A stretch of 64,000 nt of DNA from Claveliimonas intestinigallinarum (GCA_019115145.1 DXED01000043.1:32196-96195); one strand, 5' to 3'; shown: positions 17,596 through 26,269, numbered from the stretch's first letter. Translations and numbers: made by a program. The notes: generated by a model not told the origin, from the sequence alone.

Positions 17596-18879
17596 ATGAG
17601 TTATAAAAGACTGATACCCTGTATCTTTATCGACTCCGGCAAGGCGGTTCGCTGGTTCGACGACCATACGGTAGTGAGCGACGATGTCATTTCCCTTGCC
17701 AGATATTACAGTGAGCACGGAGCGGACGAGCTCCTTGTATTTGACCTGTCAGACTCTGATGAGGACCACGACGAGTCCATTGACCTTATGAAGAAAATTA
17801 ACCGCGTCATCCACATTCCCATGGTGGCGGGCGGAAATGTAAAGCGGCAGGAGGACATCAAAAAGATCCTCTACGCAGGCGCCAAGAGAGCCATGCTGAA
17901 CTTCTCCAAAGCAGACAACCAGAAGCTTATAGAGGACGTGTCCAAGCGCTTCGGCAAGGAGAAGATCGCTGTCTCGCTGAACGACTTTGACGCTCTCTTC
18001 AAGCACCAGCACCTCATCAACGAGTACGCCAGCGAGCTTGTTTTCATGCATCGTCTGGATCTGAACTCTGTGATCAACGTGACGGATATCCCCTGCGTGG
18101 TGCTGACAGACACCATGGAGGAAAAAGAGCTCTTCAAGATTCTGAAGTGCTCCGGTGTGCGGGGGCTTTCCGGCAAGTATGTGAGCCAGACGGACATGAA
18201 TTTCGATGACTTCAAGAAGAAATGCGAGGAAGAGCAGATCCAGATGACTTCCTTTGAGAGCATGATGGATTTCTCTGAGTTTAAGACAGACGACAAAGGA
18301 CTGATCCCGGTCATCGTGCAGCACTACAAGACCCAGGAGGTGCTGATGCTGGCCTACATGAATGAGGAGGCCTTTGACCAGACCATCAAGACCGGGCGGA
18401 TGACCTACTACAGCAGAAGCCGCCAGTGCCTCTGGGTGAAGGGGGAGACGAGCGGACACTTCCAGTACGTCCACTCCCTGACCATCGACTGCGACAAGGA
18501 CACCCTCCTGGCCAAGGTAGACCAGGTGGGAGCGGCCTGCCACACCGGCAATCCGACCTGCTTCTTCCAGCCACTGGTGGGATCTGACTACGACGAGACC
18601 AATCCGCTTCAGGTGTTTGAGAGCGTCTACAATACCATTGTGGACAGAAGGGACCACCCCAAGGAGGGATCCTACACAAACTACCTCTTTGAGAAGGGAA
18701 TCGACAAGATCCTCAAGAAGGTGGGAGAGGAGGCCACAGAGATCATCATCGCGGCCAAGAACCCCAACCCGGAGGAGGTCAAGTACGAGATGGCGGATTT
18801 CCTCTACCACGCCATGGTGCTCATGGTGGAGAGGGGCGTCAGCTGGGAGGACATTGTCAAAGAGCTGGCGGACAGATAG
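17596..18879 (+). CDS. hisI: HisIE with an N-terminal degenerate HisF-like domain
   Basis: 427 residues in three parts. Residues 1 to about 215 have the HisF/HisA barrel pattern (KRLIPCIFIDSGKAVRWF, HGADELLVFDLSDS, IHIPMVAGGNV, VSLNDFD). Residues about 225-325 are HisI (phosphoribosyl-AMP cyclohydrolase) with the Zn site motifs SRSRQCLWVKGETSGH and DQVGAACHTGNPTCFF. Residues about 335-427 are HisE (phosphoribosyl-ATP pyrophosphatase) with KVGEEATEIIIAAKN. In the HisF-like part, the positions aligning by eye with catalytic Asp11 and Asp130 read Phe and Asn, so it is probably not an active cyclase. It ends the his operon. Confidence 0.93.
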   Translation: MSYKRLIPCIFIDSGKAVRWFDDHTVVSDDVISLARYYSEHGADELLVFDLSDSDEDHDESIDLMKKINRVIHIPMVAGGNVKRQEDIKKILYAGAKRAMLNFSKADNQKLIEDVSKRFGKEKIAVSLNDFDALFKHQHLINEYASELVFMHRLDLNSVINVTDIPCVVLTDTMEEKELFKILKCSGVRGLSGKYVSQTDMNFDDFKKKCEEEQIQMTSFESMMDFSEFKTDDKGLIPVIVQHYKTQEVLMLAYMNEEAFDQTIKTGRMTYYSRSRQCLWVKGETSGHFQYVHSLTIDCDKDTLLAKVDQVGAACHTGNPTCFFQPLVGSDYDETNPLQVFESVYNTIVDRRDHPKEGSYTNYLFEKGIDKILKKVGEEATEIIIAAKNPNPEEVKYEMADFLYHAMVLMVERGVSWEDIVKELADR

Positions 18880-18910
18880 GAAGACAGGTAATCTAAAGAC
18901 AGATAATTTA

Positions 18911-18940
18911 AAAATCCTCATGGAGCTCCATGAGGATTTT
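18911..18940. terminator. Bidirectional terminator between hisIE and the convergent orphan gene
   Basis: A perfect 30-base palindrome with centre GAGCTC, A-run on the left and T-run on the right, so it can stop transcription from both sides. Confidence 0.88.
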
Positions 18941-18948
18941 CTTTGACC

Positions 18949-19434
18949 TTATTTTTCGTTTTCGTTCAGTGGAGGCACCTGGATGGGCGCGGCCTTCTCC
19001 TTTGCCTGCCCGATGTGCTCCAGCAGTCTGTCCAGCTTTTCCTCCATGCTCTCCATCTCCTCCTTGCCCACATTGTAATTGAGGAAGAGATTTTCAAGAG
19101 CCTCCGCAAATTCAGCTCCCTTTTTTGAAATCTCAATAAACTTGTCAAAATTGCGGCTGTGCTCCGCGTTGCGGAACTTGGACAGATCCTTTTCAATAAA
19201 TTCGGCGATCTGTGCCGTGTTGGCATATTTGCCCTGAACCATGGCATAGGGGCGCATCCTCTGAAGGAAATACTTGTCTCCCCGGGTAATATTGAACACG
19301 TAGGACACAAGAAGTCCGCCCTCCAGCTTAAAGTCAACAATGTACATATTGCTGTTTACAAATGTGATATTCGAGGCGCCCATCTGTCTGAGCTGCCAGT
19401 CGATAATATCTCCGCTCACTGTGTTTCTGTTCAT
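18949..19434 (-). CDS. Cytosolic protein of unknown function
   Basis: 161 residues, no signal peptide or membrane segment. The N-terminal half looks like a small alpha/beta domain (SNITFVNSNMYIVDFKLEGG), the C-terminal half is helical with a coiled-coil stretch near residues 120-145 (EEMESMEEKLDRLLEH). I do not recognise the family. It starts behind a GGAGAGG site and is separated by 33 bases from the upstream permease gene, so the two are probably one message and may be functionally linked. Confidence 0.72.
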   Translation of the reverse strand: MNRNTVSGDIIDWQLRQMGASNITFVNSNMYIVDFKLEGGLLVSYVFNITRGDKYFLQRMRPYAMVQGKYANTAQIAEFIEKDLSKFRNAEHSRNFDKFIEISKKGAEFAEALENLFLNYNVGKEEMESMEEKLDRLLEHIGQAKEKAAPIQVPPLNENEK

Positions 19435-19467
19435 AAAAGCCTCTCCTTCCTTTTCTCCGCCGGGCGC

Positions 19468-20736
19468 CTACGCAAAACGGAGCAGCAGGTAGACCATGCT
19501 GATCAAGATTGAGATAAGCATCAGCGGAAATCCTATTTTCGTGTACTGCATGAAGGTGATCGGATAGCCGTTCTTTGAGCTGACTCCTGCCAGTACCACA
19601 TTGGCGCTGGCTCCGATCAGCGTGCCGTTTCCTCCCAGGCATGCGCCCAGGGAGAGAGCCCACCACAGGGGAGCTACATCCACACCGCTGCTCTCCATTG
19701 TGAGGATCAGCGGAATGAGAGTCGCCACAAAAGGAATGTTGTCCAGGAAGGACGAGATGATGGCGGACACCCACAGGATAACGATAATGCCCAGCGCCTC
19801 GTTGTTTCCGATAAATCCGACCATTACCTCAGCCATGGAGGAGATGACACCGGATTTCTGCAGTCCTCCAACAACGACAAAGAGCCCGATAAAGAAGAGG
19901 ATCGTGGACCACTCCACGCCAAGGATGATCTCTTCCGCATCCTGCTTTCCAAAGATGAGCATAAAGCCAGCGGCAAACATCGCGACTGTGGCCGACTCTA
20001 CCTGGAGCTGTGAATGGAACACAAATCCGATCACTACCACTATAGTCATTATAACACTTTTTATGAGAAGTGGCTTATCTTTAATGGAGCGGTCCTCATC
20101 CAGCTCCATGACCTTCTGCATGTTCTCCTTGACTACGCTGATCCGGCTTCTGTACATGAAATAGTAGATCACCACAGTCACGGCCATGATGATGACGATC
20201 ACGCTTCCAGTGTTGATCACGAAATCCACAAAGCTCAGTCCCGCAGCGCTTCCGATCATAATATTGGGCGGGTCACCGATCAGCGTGGCTGTACCGCCGA
20301 TATTGGACGCCATGATCTGGGAAAGAAGATAGGGGATGGGGTTGACCTCCAGCATCTGCGTGATGGCAATTGTCATGGGCCCGATCAGGAGCACGGTGGT
20401 CACGTTGTCCAGAAAGGCGGACAGCAGCGCCGTGATGACGGCAAATACAACCATGATAGCCATGGGTCTTCCTTTTGTGAGCTTCGCCGCCTTGATGGCG
20501 ACATACTCAAACAGACCGGAATTCTTGACAACCGCCACAAAGAGCATCATACCCACCAGTACGCCGATCGTGTTGATATCCACGTAGGACGTGGCCTCCT
20601 CGATGGACAGCACGTGGAAGAGAAGAAGGATGACAGCTCCGGCCATTGCGGCCACGGAGCGGTGCACTTTTTCAGATATGATCGCAGCCATGACGAGAAG
20701 AAAGACAAGGACTGAGATCACTGCCTCTGTATTCAT
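19468..20736 (-). CDS. SLC13/ArsB-NhaD superfamily permease
   Basis: 422 residues with about 11 transmembrane helices. The pattern of two internally similar halves, each with a buried motif, is that of the ion transporter superfamily: DNVTTVLLIGP and NIGGTATLIGDPPNIMIG in the first half, FLDNIPFVATLIPL and GGNGTLIGASANVVLAG in the second. The central loop (residues about 205-225) is charged. The substrate may be a dicarboxylate, arsenite or sodium; sequence alone does not settle it. An AGGAGGTAAC site precedes the ATG. Confidence 0.88.
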   Translation of the reverse strand: MNTEAVISVLVFLLVMAAIISEKVHRSVAAMAGAVILLLFHVLSIEEATSYVDINTIGVLVGMMLFVAVVKNSGLFEYVAIKAAKLTKGRPMAIMVVFAVITALLSAFLDNVTTVLLIGPMTIAITQMLEVNPIPYLLSQIMASNIGGTATLIGDPPNIMIGSAAGLSFVDFVINTGSVIVIIMAVTVVIYYFMYRSRISVVKENMQKVMELDEDRSIKDKPLLIKSVIMTIVVVIGFVFHSQLQVESATVAMFAAGFMLIFGKQDAEEIILGVEWSTILFFIGLFVVVGGLQKSGVISSMAEVMVGFIGNNEALGIIVILWVSAIISSFLDNIPFVATLIPLILTMESSGVDVAPLWWALSLGACLGGNGTLIGASANVVLAGVSSKNGYPITFMQYTKIGFPLMLISILISMVYLLLRFA

Positions 20737-20876
20737 CTTTTGTTACCTCCTAGTTAATGTTCAGATGGTATTGTACTCTTATTTTTCTGTTTTGTAAATA
20801 TAAGATACGCACAATTTTCTTCGTTGTCAAACATTTAACAAAATTGTTTTTAAATTATCATTTTTGTGTTTCGTCC

Positions 20877-20904
20877 TTGCATTTTTCAGACATAGTGATA
20901 TAAT
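20877..20904 (+). promoter_or_regulatory. Promoter of tRNA-Val
   Basis: TTGCAT at 20877-20882 and TATAAT at 20899-20904 with a 16-base spacer, 9 bases before the mature tRNA end. Confidence 0.7.
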
Positions 20905-20913
20905 AATAGACAT

Positions 20914-20987
20914 GGAAGCATAGCTCAGCTGGGATGAGCGTTCGCCTCACACGCGAGAGGTCATGGGTTCGAGCCCCATTGCTTCCA
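20914..20987 (+). tRNA. tRNA-Val (anticodon CAC)
   Basis: 74 bases fold as a full cloverleaf: acceptor GGAAGCA/TGCTTCC, D-stem GCTC/GAGC, anticodon stem TTCGC/GCGAG with loop CTCACAC, and T-arm ATGGG-TTCGAGC-CCCAT. The anticodon CAC reads GUG valine codons. The 3' CCA is not encoded; A is the discriminator base. The hicAB island starts about 230 bases downstream, in AT-rich DNA. Confidence 0.97.
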
Positions 20988-21163
20988 TTTATTTTTTCTT
21001 AAAATTCTTTTTCCCCTTTATTAGTATTAGTTTTTATTGAGTCTCAGTTGGCTTTGTTTTTGCCCAAATTTCCCAGTTTCTTCCGAAAATATATTTATAA
21101 TAGGAACCACAGGCCACATTCAACTGACCGAAGCATATACAAGAGGCAATTTTTGCCGCAGCA

Positions 21164-21200
21164 TTGTATTTTGTGTAATTAGTGTGTATAATTAATTATA
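21164..21200 (+). promoter_or_regulatory. hicAB promoter with palindrome over the -10 box
   Basis: TTGTAT at 21164-21169, a 17-base spacer and TATAAT at 21187-21192. The -10 box is the left half of a perfect 14-base palindrome (TATAATTAATTATA, 21187-21200), a plausible operator for the DNA-binding antitoxin HicB. The Shine-Dalgarno AAGGAGGA follows directly, giving a very short leader. Confidence 0.7.
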
Positions 21201-21217
21201 AGGAGGATGTATACTTT

Positions 21218-21391
21218 TTGAAAAGGCGTGATTTGATCAAAAAACTAGAAGACGGTGGATTTGTCTTCGAACGCCATGGTAGCAGTCATGATGTTTATAC
21301 TAGAGGAGATGAACAGGAAACTGTTCCACGACACAATGAAATTGATGAGCGATTGGCCAGAGCGATATTGAGAAGAAGAGGGCTTTTATAA
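21218..21391 (+). CDS. hicA: HicA family mRNA interferase toxin
   Basis: 57 residues from a TTG at 21218 behind AAGGAGGA; the only upstream in-frame ATG (21182) lies inside the promoter. It has the compact HicA double-stranded-RNA-binding-like fold pattern: KRRDLIKKLEDGGFVFERHG, then SSHDVY holding the catalytic His, and VPRHNEIDERLARAILRRRGL. HicA cleaves mRNA and blocks growth unless bound by HicB. It is followed 30 bases later by hicB. The low GC content against the surroundings suggests acquisition by transfer. Confidence 0.9.
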   Translation: MKRRDLIKKLEDGGFVFERHGSSHDVYTRGDEQETVPRHNEIDERLARAILRRRGLL

Positions 21392-21421
21392 GTTTTAGGA
21401 TTGCCAGAAGGAGGAGATTAT

Positions 21422-21844
21422 ATGAAAGCCGTTTACCCAGTTTTATTCACTAAAACAGAAAATAATATTCTAATCGAAGTCCCTGATTTTGATATTTTAA
21501 CTGAAGGGGAAAATATGAGCAATGCAATTGAAATGGCAAGAGACGCAATTGAAGTAAAATGCGTATCGCTGGAAGATGCAAATAAACCTATTCCTAAACC
21601 ATCTGCATTAGAAGGGCTTAATGCAAATGATGGAGTTTTTGCTGGCGAGGGTAATACTGTCATTTCTTTGGTAGACATTGACTCTGGTGAGTACAGAAGA
21701 AAAATAGACACAAAAACGGTTAGGAGAAATGTTGCTTTACCCAGTTGGCTGAACTATGAGGCTGAACATGCAGGCATCAATGTCTCAAGAGTCCTTCAGG
21801 AGGCACTAATATCAACTCTTGGGCTTAAAACACCGAATTATTAA
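21422..21844 (+). CDS. hicB: HicB family antitoxin
   Basis: 140 residues behind AAGGAGGAG. The N-terminal part (about residues 1-60, KAVYPVLFTKTENNILIEVP then GENMSNAIEMARDAIE) is the degenerate RNase H-like HicB fold that covers HicA. The last 45 residues (RRNVALPSWLNYEAEHAG, then VSRVLQEALISTLG) form a ribbon-helix-helix DNA-binding domain, so autoregulation is expected. A start at 21401 is possible but would include the Shine-Dalgarno. Confidence 0.9.
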   Translation: MKAVYPVLFTKTENNILIEVPDFDILTEGENMSNAIEMARDAIEVKCVSLEDANKPIPKPSALEGLNANDGVFAGEGNTVISLVDIDSGEYRRKIDTKTVRRNVALPSWLNYEAEHAGINVSRVLQEALISTLGLKTPNY

Positions 21845-21849
21845 TCCGC

Positions 21850-21887
21850 AAAAGACCAGAAGATAGTATATTTCTTCCGGTCTTTTG
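21850..21887 (+). terminator. Terminator after hicB
   Basis: A 14-base stem (AAAAGACCAGAAGA against TCTTCCGGTCTTTT, one mismatch) ending in T-rich sequence, 6 bases after the hicB stop. Confidence 0.8.
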
Positions 21888-21991
21888 TTAATTAAAAAGT
21901 AAAATAATTCTTCTAAGTCTCTTTTCATCAATTTCCTTTTAATCGCATAGAGATATAATAATCCTTTAGAATATAAAGGGAGGAAGAGCAG

Positions 21992-22333
21992 ATGGACAGA
22001 ACAGACACAGAAAAAAGAAGGCGGGCGCTCCTCGCCCAGACAAGGAGTCTGTACAGTGAGAAAAGCTTCTCCCCGGCTGTCCACCCGAGGTACAGGAACG
22101 CCTACAACAGCCTCTACGGGGACGGTGAGGACAGGGAGAGCTCCGGCCTCTTCGGCCTGCGGGTCATACTCTGCTGTCTTCTCTTTATCGGCTTTGTCAT
22201 GATGGACAATTACGATATCACAGTGGCGGATGTCAGCAGCAGCCAGATCACAGAGGCTGTGGAGGAGGGGGTGGATGTCCGGACTGTGTGGCAGGAAATC
22301 CAGAGCCTCACCGGCCAGGAGGAAGCTCCCTGA
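21992..22333 (+). CDS. Single-pass membrane protein of unknown function
   Basis: 113 residues. A basic N-terminal region (about residues 1-50) precedes one transmembrane helix (GLRVILCCLLFIGFVMM, about residues 55-71), then about 40 acidic residues that would face outside. No recognised domain. A GGGAGGAAGAG site lies before the ATG. GC content and codon use return to the level of the core genome here, so the gene is not part of the HicAB island. Confidence 0.65.
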   Translation: MDRTDTEKRRRALLAQTRSLYSEKSFSPAVHPRYRNAYNSLYGDGEDRESSGLFGLRVILCCLLFIGFVMMDNYDITVADVSSSQITEAVEEGVDVRTVWQEIQSLTGQEEAP

Positions 22334-22379
22334 CATTTATAAATATAAAAAGAAAAGCCAGCGTTATTCACAGCGCAGG

Positions 22380-22428
22380 AAAGATCGGACGGGAATATCC
22401 ATCATGGCATATGATCGTCCGGTCTTTG
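22380..22428 (+). terminator. Possible terminator between the 113-residue gene and the radical SAM gene
   Basis: AAAGATCGGACG pairs with CGTCCGGTCTTT (one G-U) across a 25-base loop. The T-run is short, so efficiency is uncertain. Confidence 0.5.
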
Positions 22429-22553
22429 TATGTCCAGCCCTCCTGTGCAGGCCTTTTCCCATCTTTACATTGATTTTCCCATCCAGAGTTTGTATAATGT
22501 AAAAATGTATGAATATGCGTTTGTTCAATTAATTCAAAATAAAGGTGGATTTT

Positions 22554-24419
22554 ATGCGTAAACTGGCGTTAAGTGATGAAATATTACTAAAAGTCGAGAA
22601 GCCTGCCCGCTACATCGGCGGAGAGGTGAACTCGGTGATGAAAGACAGGGACAAGGTGGATATCCGTTTTGCCATGTGCTTTCCCGATGTGTACGAGATC
22701 GGGATGTCCCACCTGGGCATCCAGATCCTCTACGACATGTTCAACCGGATGGAGGATGTGTGGTGCGAGAGGGTGTACTCCCCGTGGACAGATCTGGACC
22801 GGATCATGAGAGAGGAGCACATTCCCCTCTTTGCCCTGGAGTCCCAGGATCCCATAAAGGACTTTGATTTTCTGGGCATCACCATCCAGTATGAGATGTG
22901 CTACACAAACATCCTGCAGGTGCTGGATCTCTCCGGCATCCCCCTTCTGGCTGCCCAGAGGGATGAGGACTGTCCCATTGTCATAGGGGGCGGCCCCTGC
23001 GCCTACAATCCGGAGCCGCTGGCGGACTTTTTCGACCTCTTCTATATCGGGGAGGGGGAGACGGTCTACCGGAAGCTTCTGGATGTCTATAAGGAAAACA
23101 AAAGTTCCGGCGGAAGCCGCAGGGATTTTCTCCTCAAAGCGGCCCGGATCGAGGGGATTTATGTCCCCATGTTCTACCACACAGAATACAGGGAGGACGG
23201 CACCATTGCCTCCTTTGAGCCTACGGAGCCGGGAGTGCCCGCTGTGGTCAAGAAGCAGGTAGTCATGGACATGGCGCAGACCACCTACCCGGAGCGCCCT
23301 ATTGTCCCCTTTATCAAGGTGACACAGGACCGGGTGGTACTGGAGATCCAGAGAGGATGCATCCGGGGCTGCCGCTTCTGCCAGGCCGGCATGCTGTACC
23401 GGCCCACCAGGGAGCGGGACGTGGAGACCCTGAAGGAGTACGCCCGCCGCATGCTGGAAAGCACCGGGCACGAGGAGATTTCCCTGAGCTCCCTAAGCTC
23501 CAGCGACTACAGCAAGCTGGAGGAGCTGGTCAGTTTCCTCATCGACGAATGCAACGAGAGGGGAATCAACATCTCCCTTCCCTCTCTGCGCATTGACGCC
23601 TTCTCCCTGGACGTTATGAGCAAGGTCCAGGATGTGAAGAAGAGCAGCCTGACCTTTGCCCCTGAGGCTGGCTCCCAGCGGATGCGGGACGTGATCAACA
23701 AGGGACTGACAGAGGAGGACATCCTGACCGGAGCAGGACAGGCCTTTGAGGGCGGCTGGAACAAGGTCAAGCTCTACTTCATGCTGGGACTTCCCACGGA
23801 GACGAGGGAGGACATGGAGGCCATCGCCGTTCTGGCGGACAAGGTGGCCCGGCGGTACTACGAGATCCCCAAGGATCAGCGGAATGGAAAATGCCAGATC
23901 ACGGCCAGCTCCTCCTTCTTTATCCCCAAGCCCTTCACCCCCTTCCAGTGGGCCCGGATGTATAGCAACGAAGAGTATATCGCAAGGGCTGCCATTGTCA
24001 AGCACGCCTTCCAGGATCAGCTGAACCGCAAGAGCCTGAAGTACAACTGGCACGATGCGGAGGTCACTGTCCTGGAGGGGATACTGGCGCGGGGAGACCG
24101 GAGAGTGGGCAGGGCTGTCCTTGAGGCCTATAGGTCTGGCTGCATCTACGACGCCTGGACAGAGAATTTCCACTACGAGAAATGGCTGGAGGCCTTTGAG
24201 AAGACCGGCATTGACCTGGCCTTCTACAACGAGCGTGAGAGAGGGGCGGATGAGATCTTCCCCTGGGACTTTATCGACATCGGTGTGACAAAGCAGTTTC
24301 TCCGCCGAGAGTGGGAGAGAGCCATGAGAGGGGAAGTCACGCCAAACTGCCGACAGCAGTGTTCCGGCTGCGGCGTGGCCAGATGGAAAGGAGGTGTCTG
24401 CGTTGAAGGTAAGAATTAA
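22554..24419 (+). CDS. TIGR03960-type radical SAM protein with B12-binding-like domain
   Basis: 621 residues. The first 200 residues resemble a cobalamin-binding domain arrangement (CFPDVYEIGMSHLGIQILYD), and the cluster motif CIRGCRFC lies near residue 268 in QRGCIRGCRFCQAGMLYRP. Members are nearly always beside a TIGR03936 protein, as here. The activity is unknown; association with rplU-rpmA-obgE clusters points to RNA or ribosome modification (inference). The start at 22554 has AAAGGTGG upstream; an ATG at 22545 lies next to that site and is less likely. It overlaps the next gene by 17 bases. Confidence 0.9.
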   Translation: MRKLALSDEILLKVEKPARYIGGEVNSVMKDRDKVDIRFAMCFPDVYEIGMSHLGIQILYDMFNRMEDVWCERVYSPWTDLDRIMREEHIPLFALESQDPIKDFDFLGITIQYEMCYTNILQVLDLSGIPLLAAQRDEDCPIVIGGGPCAYNPEPLADFFDLFYIGEGETVYRKLLDVYKENKSSGGSRRDFLLKAARIEGIYVPMFYHTEYREDGTIASFEPTEPGVPAVVKKQVVMDMAQTTYPERPIVPFIKVTQDRVVLEIQRGCIRGCRFCQAGMLYRPTRERDVETLKEYARRMLESTGHEEISLSSLSSSDYSKLEELVSFLIDECNERGINISLPSLRIDAFSLDVMSKVQDVKKSSLTFAPEAGSQRMRDVINKGLTEEDILTGAGQAFEGGWNKVKLYFMLGLPTETREDMEAIAVLADKVARRYYEIPKDQRNGKCQITASSSFFIPKPFTPFQWARMYSNEEYIARAAIVKHAFQDQLNRKSLKYNWHDAEVTVLEGILARGDRRVGRAVLEAYRSGCIYDAWTENFHYEKWLEAFEKTGIDLAFYNERERGADEIFPWDFIDIGVTKQFLRREWERAMRGEVTPNCRQQCSGCGVARWKGGVCVEGKN

Positions 24420-25101
24420 ATTCCGCAAATACGGCATCCTGCGGTTTATCGGGCATCTGGACGTGATGCGGTGCTTTCAGAAGGCTATGAGAAGGGCAGA
24501 CATCCCCATCGCCTTTACCGGGGGATACAGCCCCCACATGATCATGTCCTTTGCCCAGCCTCTGGGCATCGGCCTCACCAGCGACGGAGAGTACATGGAC
24601 ATCGAGCTGAGAGAGCCGGTTCCCTCCTCCCGGGCTGTCCAGGCGCTGAACGCCGTCATGCCGGAGGGGCTTGAGGTGGTCAGCTTTCGGCAGATCAGCG
24701 ATGAGAAAAAGGCCAGCGGCATGACCATCGTCTCAGCGGCAGACTACCTTGTGACGGTCAAAGACGGGGCCGCGGCTCCCTCTGCCAGCCCCTTCCGGGC
24801 GGACAAACTTGAGGCCTTCCTCGCGCAGCCCTCTATCCCTGTCCTGAAGAAGACAAAGAGGAGTGAGAAGGAGCTGGATATACGCCCTCTGATCTACGGT
24901 GCAGCAGTGAAAAAGGAGGGCCTGTTCCTTAGACTGGCTGCCGGAAGCGCCGACAACCTGAAGCCGGAGCTTGTGACGGGCGCCTTTTACCGCTGGGCAC
25001 AGGAGGAGCCTGCGCCCCTTCATTTTCACCGCCTGGAGCTCTACGCCGGAAGCCCGCAGGAGCTTAAGGCACTGGAGGAGCTGGGGCAGGACATCAAGTA
25101 A
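24403..25101 (+). CDS. TIGR03936 family protein (DUF2344), radical SAM-linked
   Basis: 232 residues, starting at a TTG behind a strong AAAGGAGGT. The conserved start KVRIKFRKYGILRFIGHLDV and GGYSPHMIMSFAQPLGIG are clear family marks. In many genomes this domain is fused to the preceding radical SAM protein, so the two very likely act together. The alternative GTG start at 24394 would lie in the Shine-Dalgarno. Confidence 0.9.
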   Translation: MKVRIKFRKYGILRFIGHLDVMRCFQKAMRRADIPIAFTGGYSPHMIMSFAQPLGIGLTSDGEYMDIELREPVPSSRAVQALNAVMPEGLEVVSFRQISDEKKASGMTIVSAADYLVTVKDGAAAPSASPFRADKLEAFLAQPSIPVLKKTKRSEKELDIRPLIYGAAVKKEGLFLRLAAGSADNLKPELVTGAFYRWAQEEPAPLHFHRLELYAGSPQELKALEELGQDIK

Positions 25102-25160
25102 AACGTTGCCAAGCACTCTTTTTGGGTGGTATGATAGAACAGGAAATGAAGGAGTAAGAC

Positions 25161-25655
25161 ATGAGCAAAAAAGAACTGAAGACAAACGCCATGAGAATTC
25201 TCGACAGAGCCGGCATCCCCTACACGTATCAGACCTACGAGTGCGGGGAGTTTACGGACGGGGTACACGTGGCGGACCAGCTGGGCCTGCCCCACGAGCG
25301 GGTCTACAAGACTCTGGTGACTGTGGGAAGGACAGGAGCCCATTACGTGTTCGTCATCCCCATTGCAGAGGAGATCGATTTCAAGAAGGCCGCAAAGGCT
25401 GTGGGGGAGAAATCCGTGGAGATGCTCCATTTAAAGGATCTGACAAAGGTGACCGGGTATGTCCGGGGAGGCTGTACCTCCATCGGCATGAAAAAGCAGT
25501 TCCCCACCGTGATCCAGGCGGACGCGGAAGAGCTGGACTACATCTATATAAGCGGCGGGAAGCTGGGCATGCAGCTTCAGCTTTCCCCCCAGGATCTGAA
25601 AAAAGTGACTGGCGCCTCCTTCGCTGACGTCACGGCAAAGGAGAATACAAAATGA
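25161..25655 (+). CDS. ybaK: Cys-tRNA(Pro) deacylase YbaK/EbsC family
   Basis: 164 residues; the family hydrolyses cysteine mischarged on tRNA-Pro. Typical blocks are LKTNAMRILDRAGIPYTY, DGVHVADQLG with the conserved region around the substrate pocket, and GYVRGGCTSIGMKKQFP, where the Lys of VYKTLV is the key residue. It has GAAGGAG before the ATG and overlaps the HAD gene by 4 bases. Confidence 0.92.
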   Translation: MSKKELKTNAMRILDRAGIPYTYQTYECGEFTDGVHVADQLGLPHERVYKTLVTVGRTGAHYVFVIPIAEEIDFKKAAKAVGEKSVEMLHLKDLTKVTGYVRGGCTSIGMKKQFPTVIQADAEELDYIYISGGKLGMQLQLSPQDLKKVTGASFADVTAKENTK

Positions 25656-26269
25656 GAGACAGACTGGCTTTTATGGAGGAGGACACAGAGGCGGTCATCT
25701 TTGACCTGGGCAATGTGCTTCTCGGATACGACTGGCGTCCCTACCTTGCGTCCCTCGGGTACGATGAGAGGACGAGCGAGATACTGGCAGACGCCGTTTT
25801 CCGCAGCGAGGACTGGGAGAGAGGAGACAGGGGCGGCATCACATCCCGGGAGTGGGAGCAGCTCTTTATAGAGAACGCTCCGGCCTACGAGGAGCAGATC
25901 CGCCAGGTGTACAGCGGGATAGAGCACACCATCTTTCCCCTTCCCTACACGGAGAGGCTGGTTCGCTTCCTGAAAAAGGAGGGGCTGAAGCTCTACTACC
26001 TGTCCAACTATTCTGAGCATCTGTATCAGAAGACAAAGCAGTGCATGGGCTTTCTGGAGGAATTTGACGGAGGGCTCTTCTCCTACGAGGTGCTCTGCAT
26101 CAAGCCGGAGGAGAGGATCTACCGCCTGCTTCTGGAAAAATACGGCATCGACCCGAAGAGGGCCGTCTTCTTTGACGACAGACAGGTCAACACAGAGGCC
26201 GCATCCCGCCTTGGAATAAAGGGCGTGGTCTTCCAGCCGGACATGGCCTACCACATACTGGACGTGTAG
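25652..26269 (+). CDS. HAD superfamily hydrolase (subfamily IA)
   Basis: 205 residues. The nucleophile motif is FDLGNVLLGYD near residue 16; motif II is YYLSNYSEH, motif III is the Lys in KPEERIYRLLLEKYG and motif IV is FFDDRQVNTEAA. The DLGNV form, in place of DxDxT, is usual in the YihX-like phosphatase group acting on sugar phosphates. Coupled to ybaK by an ATGA overlap. Confidence 0.88.
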   Translation: MRDRLAFMEEDTEAVIFDLGNVLLGYDWRPYLASLGYDERTSEILADAVFRSEDWERGDRGGITSREWEQLFIENAPAYEEQIRQVYSGIEHTIFPLPYTERLVRFLKKEGLKLYYLSNYSEHLYQKTKQCMGFLEEFDGGLFSYEVLCIKPEERIYRLLLEKYGIDPKRAVFFDDRQVNTEAASRLGIKGVVFQPDMAYHILDV

